Part shown: piece by piece, positions 37,862 to 44,174 of the stretch
Numbering within the stretch: the stretch's first letter is position 1
How the letters are laid out: every line of letters starts with the position of its first letter
Source of the DNA: an uncultured Prevotellaceae bacterium
Lineage (GTDB): Bacteria > Bacteroidota > Bacteroidia > Bacteroidales > Bacteroidaceae
Assembly: GCA_900316315.1 (NCBI GenBank)
Contig: ONCK01000001.1
Coordinates: 124,001 to 188,000 of the forward strand
Length of the DNA: 64,000 bases
Direction of reading: 5' to 3'
Notes under the pieces: generated by a model
Database searches by the model: none
What the model was told of the DNA's origin: nothing
Seen by the model: the letters and a program-made list of their open reading frames with translations, nothing else
Position numbers and translations under genes: made by a program

Positions 37862-37892
37862 AAAAAAAATGAGAAGCTCTTGCGGGCCTCTC
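37862..37892 (-). terminator. Leader terminator/attenuator upstream of rimP
   Basis: On the minus strand GAGAGGC-(8-base loop)-GCTTCTC (37892-37886 with 37877-37871, one G-T pair) is followed by A and then eight T residues (37869-37862). It lies after the promoter and 21 bases before the rimP ATG, that is, inside the 5' leader of the operon. Confidence 0.65.
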
Positions 37893-37907
37893 ACTCCTTA
37901 CTGGTTG

Positions 37908-37938
37908 CAAAAGTACGACTTTTTCTGATAATAAGCAA
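37908..37938 (-). promoter_or_regulatory. Promoter of the rimP-nusA-infB-cvpA-sufB operon
   Basis: On the minus strand: TTG (37936-37938), 20-bp spacer, TACTTTTG (37908-37915), a good Bacteroidota -33/-7 match. Transcription would start near 37901, giving a leader of about 60 nt. Confidence 0.75.
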
Positions 37939-38306
37939 GGGTATGCTCTTTTTTTTCTGTCAATCAAGCGATTTGTCACGTTCTCTCACCTTGGAGAGCA
38001 CACAAATGCCAATTTACATCAAAAAAATCAGACATTCTCCCACGTCCGTAACCTCCATACAGTCCTCAGCGACAGCGCTGCAAGAGACTCCGACGGGCTC
38101 TGTAGCGCCTCGTTCCGGCGGCCAAAACACAAAAGCCGGCTTTTGGCGGATAACAAGGAAGTCTTGCTGACAAAAGCGGCGGGCCGACTTGCCTTGACCA
38201 TATACTGTCTGGGACGGGATACTGTCGACGGGGAAACAAATGTACTTCTCACGGGCCCATCTCCCATTGTGACGACTCGCTTATGGGTCACGCAGGCCCA
38301 GCGCGG
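37939..38306. other. Gene-free interval between the LPS operon and the rimP promoter
   Basis: About 370 bases downstream of the lipopolysaccharide operon. No gene, clear terminator or repeat was seen. Confidence 0.5.
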
Positions 38307-39059
38307 CTAGAAGCGGATAGTATAGGGGAGCTTATTGTGCTTGGCCCGCGGCTTCCAAAATTTGTAGCGGGCCTGTAGCACAAGGCGTTCGCAATAGTCA
38401 GGATCAGCTCCGCGCTCTTGGGCATAAGCTCTGGCCAAGTAGCGGAACCAGTCGGGCTGCCCCCACAGGCGGGCGAAGTTAGCACACCCCTTCTCGATGC
38501 TCACAGGACCAAAGCGCATGCGATTGATATCGACAATAGAGAAGTGCCATGTCCCATCAATCTTGTCAAACAGAATATTTCCCGGCGAATAGTCTCGGTG
38601 CAGGATGCCGGCCTCATGGAGGCCTGCCGTGAAGTGAGCAAAGGACTTGAGTATCTCCTGGCAGTCTTGTACACGAGCGCCGCCAAACTCGTAAAAGCGG
38701 CGTTCGTACTTGCACTGTTCGCTGACGAAGTAGCTGTATGACAGTAGGCCTAGCTGCCGTTCCTCCACGTAGGCTATGGGCGCCGGGGTCTCGTATCCTG
38801 CCGCCAATACGCGCTGTGGATACTCAAACGCCCTGAGTCCCTTGGGCTTGCGCAGCCAGGTGTAAGCGATGCGATTGATCCAGTTGGGTTTATGATAGCG
38901 CTTGACATTCCAGACTCCGAGACGTGTCGTAAAGGTCTTGATACTGTTGCGGCCGAGATGCACAGGCGCACCGTCGGAGGAGAATCTGTCTATGATTTCC
39001 TCGACAGTTTTGCGACAATCTTGGTAGTCTGGGGCCAGGAGTATGTGTCGTGTAGTCAT
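38307..39059 (-). CDS. Lipopolysaccharide kinase (WaaP/Kdo kinase-like)
   Basis: A 250-residue protein-kinase-fold enzyme of the Kdo/WaaP family, likely phosphorylating the Kdo or inner-core sugar of lipid A-core. Lys53 (NVKRY) is the likely ATP-binding lysine. The catalytic loop HRDYSPGNIL has Asp156 and Asn161, and the metal-binding DINR has Asp177. The C-terminal part is basic, fitting a membrane-surface location. It is the last gene of a three-gene operon with an LpxL-like acyltransferase and a GT9 glycosyltransferase, and overlaps the upstream gene by 4 bases (ATGA). Confidence 0.82.
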   Translation of the reverse strand: MTTRHILLAPDYQDCRKTVEEIIDRFSSDGAPVHLGRNSIKTFTTRLGVWNVKRYHKPNWINRIAYTWLRKPKGLRAFEYPQRVLAAGYETPAPIAYVEERQLGLLSYSYFVSEQCKYERRFYEFGGARVQDCQEILKSFAHFTAGLHEAGILHRDYSPGNILFDKIDGTWHFSIVDINRMRFGPVSIEKGCANFARLWGQPDWFRYLARAYAQERGADPDYCERLVLQARYKFWKPRAKHNKLPYTIRF

Positions 39060-40015
39060 CTGGTCTCAATGGGTGTGTCACTGATGGGATGCCCGTCGAC
39101 GATGGTTGCCTTCCACTGTTCAGGGGCACGCGGAGAGGTACGTTGGCGTTTCCATCTGTCGTGCGTCCAGAGCCACAAGTAAGGCTCAGCCTGGATCTGC
39201 TTTTCCAAGTCATGCATATAGATGCGCGTGATCTCGTTGGGGGCAAAGTCGGCCGGCGTATCCGTCAGTTTGGTATAGGTACAATGGTAATAGCCTCGCT
39301 TGGGGCGCGTATGGTGAGCGATAAAGATGGACGCTCCAAGCTTCTTGGCAATGCGCTCCGTGCCGGTAAAGACAGGCGTATCCTGATGCAGGAAGGGAAC
39401 GAAGAGATGTATATTGACCCAGCGGGGCCCTTGGTCGGAGATAAATCCCACTATCGTCTTCTGATTGTCGTGCCGGAGATGGATAATCTCGCGAATAGAC
39501 TCGTTTTTCTTGATATTGGCATTGCCGAAGCGGCTTCTGATCTTGAGAAAGAGGCGGTCGTATACTTTGCTACGCAGAGGCGCGTAGATCTGGGCACACT
39601 TGACATCCGGCGAGACCCACAGTTGCAGCGAAGTAATGTATTCCCAGTTGCAGTAGTGTCCCAGCAAGATAAAGGCGAACCCCGTCTTCTCCGCACTGCG
39701 CTCCAGCTCCTCAAAGCCCTCCATGGTCATGCGCCGCATCAGCTCTGACTTACTGACTGATAGGAGCTTGATGGTCTCTAGGAAGTAGTCACACAGATAA
39801 TGATAAAATTTGACCTCAATCTTCCGAAGTTCTTTCTCCGACTTGTCGGGAAAGGAGTTACGCAGATTGCGTCTCACCACGTGGCGACGATAGTGCGCCA
39901 CATGATATATCAGAGGATATATAATGACATCCGAGATGACATACAGTATCCTGTAGGGCAGGAGCGACAGCAGGTAGCTGAAGACATAGACCAGAGCGTA
40001 CGCTATATTGTTCAT
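39056..40015 (-). CDS. Lipid A biosynthesis acyltransferase-like protein (LpxL/HtrB family)
   Basis: Probably adds a secondary acyl chain to lipid A. With the ATG at 40015 it has 319 residues: an N-terminal hydrophobic segment (AYALVYVFSYLLSLLPY), then the HX4E acyltransferase motif HYCNWE (His120, Glu125), and FISDQGP near the middle. An upstream in-frame start at 40090 would add 25 residues that overlap the GT9 gene and are unlike family N-termini, while 40015 overlaps the GT9 stop by 4 bases in the usual ATGA manner. Confidence 0.85.
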   Translation of the reverse strand: MNNIAYALVYVFSYLLSLLPYRILYVISDVIIYPLIYHVAHYRRHVVRRNLRNSFPDKSEKELRKIEVKFYHYLCDYFLETIKLLSVSKSELMRRMTMEGFEELERSAEKTGFAFILLGHYCNWEYITSLQLWVSPDVKCAQIYAPLRSKVYDRLFLKIRSRFGNANIKKNESIREIIHLRHDNQKTIVGFISDQGPRWVNIHLFVPFLHQDTPVFTGTERIAKKLGASIFIAHHTRPKRGYYHCTYTKLTDTPADFAPNEITRIYMHDLEKQIQAEPYLWLWTHDRWKRQRTSPRAPEQWKATIVDGHPISDTPIETR

Positions 40016-41058
40016 CGCAGGTCTGATTGACGTTTGCACACATCGGTCACCGCTTCTGCGACCTCCTCCGGAGAGATAGCCCAGAGACATTCATATGTCC
40101 CCTTGTAGCATTCCTTATTGCCAAAGATAGAGCACGGGCGGCACGACATCTGGTGTTGCAGGATGACACTCTTCTCTGGCTGCAGTCCGGCGAAACCGGC
40201 ATAAGGGTGAGTGGCGCCCCATATAGACACCGTGGGCGTCCCCACGAGTGAGGCGAGATGCATATTGGCCGAGTCCATTGTCACCATTACCTGGAGGCGG
40301 GAGATGATTTGTAGTTCTTGTTGCAGGTTGAAGTGGCCCACAGCAGACACCACATTGGAGCGGACTGCGGCATGCTCCTCACACCATTGCCGCTCTTCTG
40401 CACCGGCTCCGAAGAGGTAGATCCTGTTGGACCGGTCGCTGGCAAGCCGCTGTATCACGCCATCCATCTGCCGGAGCGGATAGATCTTGCCCTGATGGCG
40501 GGCAAAGGGAGCTATACCGATACGGTATCCCGTATTTTGGCCGATGAAATCGGACATTTCTGGCGTCATGGCCGGCTCGTAGTCTTCATAGATGGACTTA
40601 AAAGTCAGAGTGAAGGGATATCCGAGTTCCGCCAGCACCGTCTGATAGCGCTCTATACTGCTCTGCATCGGCGCCAGCCGCTTATTACGACTGCGGGTCA
40701 ACGCCCGGCGATCTCCACGCGACTTGTTGATATAAGCGACTGGATAGCCCTGTGTATGCATTGTCATCCGGATATACTTGGAGCGCAATACGTCGTGCAA
40801 GTCAGCCACAGCGTCGTATCCGTTTCTCTCCAAATTGCGTACCAATCGGGCAAGTCCGACGACGCCGCGGTAATCATTGAGATTGACGCCAAGGAAGTGT
40901 ACGTTGGCAGGCATCGTCTGAAAGAGTGTGGCGGCGCTCTCGCGACTCAGGAGCGTGATTTCATGCTGCGGATACCGCTTGGCAAACGACCAAAGTACCG
41001 GCACCGTCATGGCAATGTCGCCCAATGCTGAAAATCGAATTCCTAAGATATGAGCCAC
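40012..41058 (-). CDS. GT9 family glycosyltransferase (heptosyltransferase-like)
   Basis: A 348-residue GT-B fold glycosyltransferase of family 9, which includes LPS heptosyltransferases. It starts RFSALGDIAMTVPVLW, the classic N-terminal block of WaaC/WaaF-like proteins, and later has ...MVTMDSANMHLASLVGTPTVSIWGATHP, the conserved C-terminal nucleotide-sugar block. Four cysteines near the end (CRPCSIFGNKECYKGTYECL) also occur in relatives. First gene of the LPS operon, under a strong promoter at 41098-41128. The actual sugar donor (ADP-heptose or another) is not determined. Confidence 0.87.
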   Translation of the reverse strand: MAHILGIRFSALGDIAMTVPVLWSFAKRYPQHEITLLSRESAATLFQTMPANVHFLGVNLNDYRGVVGLARLVRNLERNGYDAVADLHDVLRSKYIRMTMHTQGYPVAYINKSRGDRRALTRSRNKRLAPMQSSIERYQTVLAELGYPFTLTFKSIYEDYEPAMTPEMSDFIGQNTGYRIGIAPFARHQGKIYPLRQMDGVIQRLASDRSNRIYLFGAGAEERQWCEEHAAVRSNVVSAVGHFNLQQELQIISRLQVMVTMDSANMHLASLVGTPTVSIWGATHPYAGFAGLQPEKSVILQHQMSCRPCSIFGNKECYKGTYECLWAISPEEVAEAVTDVCKRQSDLR

Positions 41059-41097
41059 GTCGGCTTATGTTGATTTTTTTCGGACTTCAAAGATAAT

Positions 41098-41128
41098 GCA
41101 ATCTCGCGAAGCGACAAAGTCAGAGACC
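41098..41128 (-). promoter_or_regulatory. Promoter of the LPS operon
   Basis: On the minus strand: TTTG (41125-41128), 19-bp spacer, TATCTTTG (41098-41105), a full -33/-7 match, 40 bases before the GT9 start. Confidence 0.8.
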
Positions 41129-41233
41129 GACTATTTCTCATAAAGTCTTGTCTGACCGCTCCAACCGAGACCGCAAAAGCATCAAGAATCTGCGATAAAA
41201 TGGAAATTTATTATTCCGTTACCTTCTACCCCG

Positions 41234-42166
41234 TCAGTCGGCATGATGAATGGTCATCTGCGGATATGGGAAGTTGATGTGCTGCTTATTAAACTCGTCG
41301 TAGATAGCCCGGTTTCCGTCGTAGAGCACACGCCAGTAGCTCTCTGTCGGCGCCCAGACTCTCACTGTAAGGCCCACGCTGTTGTCTCCGAGCTCACGCA
41401 CGGCGATATAGGGCGCCGGATCCTTGAGTATACGATGGTCAGCGGCCACCACACGCTCCAGAGCGGCTTGCGCACGACTGACATTCTCTCCGTAGTCAAT
41501 GCCGATCCGCCACTCGACCATACGGTTCGGTTCCTTGCTGTAATTGGTTACCTTGTTGGAGCTCATCAGGCTATTGGGCATGTACACTTGATTGCCCTGA
41601 TACGTACGGATGATGGTGTGAAGCATCTGGATAGCGATGACGGTGCCTTCCTCTCCCTGCGCGCCGACATAGTCTCCGACCCTGTACGGACGAAAGAGCA
41701 GGATGAGTATTCCTCCAGCAAAGTTTTGCAAGTTACCGCTCAAGGCCATACCGACGGCAACGCCAAATGAGGCCAGCAAGGCGGCAAACGAGGTCGTTTC
41801 GATACCGAGTTTGTTGACTACGGCCACGAGCAGCATGACCTGGAGAATGACATTGATAAAACTCTCCAGGAAGGACTTCACGCTGGCATCGACTCCACGC
41901 GCATTGAGTATGCGCTTGATCAGACGGTTGAGGAGCTTGATGACAAAGCGGCCAATGAAAAAGATGACCAAGGCCCCTATGATGCGCAGTCCGAGGCCGA
42001 CGCCCCAGTTGATGAGCTGGCTCACCAGTTTTGAGAGCCTGTCTAAGCCTTGTTCGGTCGTGACATCGGTGACAATGGTCTTGGCAATGTGGCGGGCAGT
42101 GTCAATCTGATTGCCCACAGAGTCAGGCACCCGAAGCGCCTGAAGCAGAATAGTGGCAAGTAGCAT
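41234..42166 (-). CDS. Small-conductance mechanosensitive channel (MscS family)
   Basis: Releases solutes when the membrane is stretched by osmotic downshock. 310 residues. An N-terminal leader may be a signal or membrane anchor (MLLATILLQALRV). Three membrane helices follow, the third being the pore helix FAALLASFGVAVGMALSGNLQNFAGGILILLF with the Gly/Ala pattern of MscS. A beta-domain (RPYRVGDYVGAQGEEGTV) and an alpha/beta cytoplasmic vestibule (IGIDYGENVSRAQAALERVV) complete it. Short monocistronic unit with a -7 element at 42189-42196. Confidence 0.92.
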   Translation of the reverse strand: MLLATILLQALRVPDSVGNQIDTARHIAKTIVTDVTTEQGLDRLSKLVSQLINWGVGLGLRIIGALVIFFIGRFVIKLLNRLIKRILNARGVDASVKSFLESFINVILQVMLLVAVVNKLGIETTSFAALLASFGVAVGMALSGNLQNFAGGILILLFRPYRVGDYVGAQGEEGTVIAIQMLHTIIRTYQGNQVYMPNSLMSSNKVTNYSKEPNRMVEWRIGIDYGENVSRAQAALERVVAADHRILKDPAPYIAVRELGDNSVGLTVRVWAPTESYWRVLYDGNRAIYDEFNKQHINFPYPQMTIHHAD

Positions 42167-42188
42167 GGCGGGTATATGTATTTGCCGG

Positions 42189-42196
42189 CAAAGTTA
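42189..42196 (-). promoter_or_regulatory. -7 promoter element of the MscS gene
   Basis: TAACTTTG on the minus strand, 23 bases before the start codon. Confidence 0.5.
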
Positions 42197-42236
42197 CGCT
42201 TTTTATCCGGCTCCACAAACTGCCGCCATACAAGAA

Positions 42237-42266
42237 GGGCGCCTGCATCTCACGATGCAGGCGCCC
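42237..42266 (-). terminator. Terminator of the Hsp20 gene
   Basis: A perfect 13-bp palindrome: GGGCGCCTGCATC (42237-42249) with GATGCAGGCGCCC (42254-42266) and a 4-base loop, 58 bases after the Hsp20 stop. On the minus strand it continues TTCTTG, a weak U-tract. Confidence 0.75.
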
Positions 42267-42324
42267 TCATGTCAATCAATCAAAAACTATAAACTGAAAA
42301 AGTAACTATTACTCTTTATTGTGG

Positions 42325-42762
42325 TTATTCTATTGTGATAGCGTGTGAAAGCTGCTTCTTGGCCTCTTCACCCATCTTAGGAATGTTGATGGTCAGAACG
42401 CCGTTTTCCATCTTCGCGCTGATTTTATCTTTCTCTATGTCATCGGGCAATACCAACGTCTGCTCAAACTTTGAGTAATTGAACTCGCGGCGCAGATAGC
42501 GGGCATCCTTCTTTTGGTCTTTGGACTCTTTGTTGTCTTCCTTGTGTTCCATCGAGATGACAAGGTCATCATCCTGATCAAGATTGATAGTGAAGTCACT
42601 CTTAGACATTCCGGGGGCGGCAACCTCAACCTTGTAATTCTTCTCATCTTCCAAGACATTGATGGCAGGAGCCGTAGCCTTAGCGGGCATCAACCAATTG
42701 TTGTCAAAAAAGTCATTGAATACATCTGGTAACCAATTCTGATTTCTTCTCATAGGTGTCAT
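42325..42762 (-). CDS. Small heat-shock protein, Hsp20/alpha-crystallin family
   Basis: ATP-independent chaperone that holds unfolded proteins. 145 residues: N-terminal MTPMRRNQNWLPDVFNDFFD, the alpha-crystallin domain (about 40-135, EVAAPGMSKSDFTINLD through FNYSKFEQTLVLPDDIEKDKISAKMENGVLTINIPK), and a short C-terminal tail. Of two close ATGs (42768 and 42762) I chose 42762 because the strong ribosome binding site GGAGG at 42775-42771 lies 8 bases before it but only 2 before the upstream one. No alternative sigma-factor promoter was recognised, though the upstream region is 600 bases long. Confidence 0.93.
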   Translation of the reverse strand: MTPMRRNQNWLPDVFNDFFDNNWLMPAKATAPAINVLEDEKNYKVEVAAPGMSKSDFTINLDQDDDLVISMEHKEDNKESKDQKKDARYLRREFNYSKFEQTLVLPDDIEKDKISAKMENGVLTINIPKMGEEAKKQLSHAITIE

Positions 42763-42770
42763 AATCATAT

Positions 42771-42775
42771 CCTCC
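42771..42775 (-). promoter_or_regulatory. Strong Shine-Dalgarno that decides the Hsp20 start
   Basis: GGAGG on the minus strand, 8 bases from the ATG at 42762 and 2 from the ATG at 42768. Such clear SD sequences are rare in this window. Confidence 0.65.
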
Positions 42776-43409
42776 GTTTAGATTTAATTGTTGTTGCGTT
42801 TAAGTTTATCTTTGCGGCCTTCGGTTTCCTTGGGGTCATCCCCCGCGGATTTTCCAACCGCGTTCGCCTGATATATTGCAAGGGTCGTGCCAAGACTTTT
42901 TAGCGCGGTTGACGCCCTCGCAGAACTGATATTTTGTCACAAATACTGCCATTTTGTCCGATTTTGCACCTTTCTGTAGCTTCTCACACGTGATTTTCAT
43001 TCACGAGAGCCCAATGCTGGCGGAGCAAGCCGTCCTATATACTGGGCCAATCCGCCTCCGGTATAGCACAGGCCGGGCACTGCGGGATTTCCGCCGTACC
43101 TAGATAAAGTCGTACGAAGTGTCAGGAAAGGGCCTTCCGACCTGCTCAGAAAAAGGTCTGATGGGATAAAGACAAAGGCGAATATACCAGGAGACGTTCC
43201 CGCTCCGATTTATACGAAGTCGACTCTTCCGATGGACGACCTCTCATCCGAAAGGGGTCCTCCCCCATATTTCCTGCCCGGCGACCGCATCTCTGGCATC
43301 CACATCGGGATACGCATTGCCTCGGCCCCATGACCACGTCGGAGGATGAAGAGTTGTCCTTCTGTTTCGCCAGCCGCTACCCGCTATGAGCTTGGTACAG
43401 CAGAGGGCA
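42776..43409. other. Gene-free interval between Hsp20 and the VanX-like gene
   Basis: About 630 bases. There is a spaced inverted repeat AACCGCG/CGCGGTT near 42858-42910 and a TATCTTTG sequence on the plus strand near 42806, but no coherent gene or RNA is supported. Confidence 0.5.
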
Positions 43410-44114
43410 TCACTTAATGACCTTATAATACTTCTTAGCTGTCGCGCGGCTGACGTAGTTGAAGTGCCACCACTCCGTACGCAGTGCCCGGAAGCCCGCA
43501 TACCGCATCACCCGGCGCAGAAGCTGGCGGTTGCTTACCGCTTGCTGTGTCAGCCGTCCCCGTTTGACGAGTTGCGCCTCGCGGTCTATATGGGCCTTGG
43601 CTCCCATATAGTCCACCTTCGTTCCCATCGGAATCGTATCACCCTTGGCATTGCAGATACTGATATCGACGGCCATACCATAGTTGTGAAGGCCGCCGCC
43701 ATGGGCTGGGTTGCTGACGTAGATATCCTTTGACGTACCCTTGACGACATCCCACATAGATTGCTGCACGCGCATGGGCCGTGCCGCGTCAAAGACGATC
43801 AGGTGGAGCTCAGGGCGCAGCTTGTGCAGATACTGCTGTGCCCGCTTGAGCGCAGCCGCCGCCTTGGGATGCAGGTAAGCGTGGTGCAAGTCAGTATAGA
43901 GCACCCGCCCTGTGAAATTGTCTGCCCTGCCGTACATCAGGCTCACTCTGACGCCCGGACAAGCCGATGTCACCTCGACCATGCCTTGTCTGAGAATAGA
44001 GCGCTCGAGGCGGGTAAGTTTCTCTGCCCCGGCCGAGACCATCACCATCTGCCAGATAAGGGCCAACATCAGCAGCCGGAGCAGCAAGGTCATATAGTGA
44101 TTTTTCTGTTTCAT
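43410..44114 (-). CDS. VanX-like D-alanyl-D-alanine dipeptidase (M15 family), secreted
   Basis: A 234-residue zinc metallopeptidase of family M15D, which cleaves D-Ala-D-Ala; in bacteria without vancomycin resistance such enzymes recycle peptidoglycan dipeptides. A signal peptide covers the first ~32 residues. The zinc site is GGGLHNYGMAVD (His143, Asp150) and His217 in EWWHF, with catalytic Glu214; Arg112 in DAARPMR corresponds to the transition-state arginine of VanX. An ATG 6 bases further upstream (44120) is also possible. It lies between Hsp20 and the C10 protease with no vanA or vanH near it, so resistance is not suggested. Confidence 0.88.
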   Translation of the reverse strand: MKQKNHYMTLLLRLLMLALIWQMVMVSAGAEKLTRLERSILRQGMVEVTSACPGVRVSLMYGRADNFTGRVLYTDLHHAYLHPKAAAALKRAQQYLHKLRPELHLIVFDAARPMRVQQSMWDVVKGTSKDIYVSNPAHGGGLHNYGMAVDISICNAKGDTIPMGTKVDYMGAKAHIDREAQLVKRGRLTQQAVSNRQLLRRVMRYAGFRALRTEWWHFNYVSRATAKKYYKVIK

Positions 44115-44174
44115 ATACATTTTAAATAAAGAGAGGTCCTCAAGCGTGTGGCTGAGGACCTCCGATATACAGGT

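Noticed and set aside
42780..42930. A possible small RNA with TATCTTTG near 42806 on the plus strand
   Set aside because: There is no terminator or stable fold downstream that would define a transcript.
43410..44114. A vancomycin-resistance gene (VanX)
   Set aside because: The VanX-like enzyme is alone; there is no vanA or vanH ligase/dehydrogenase, so a peptidoglycan recycling role is more likely.
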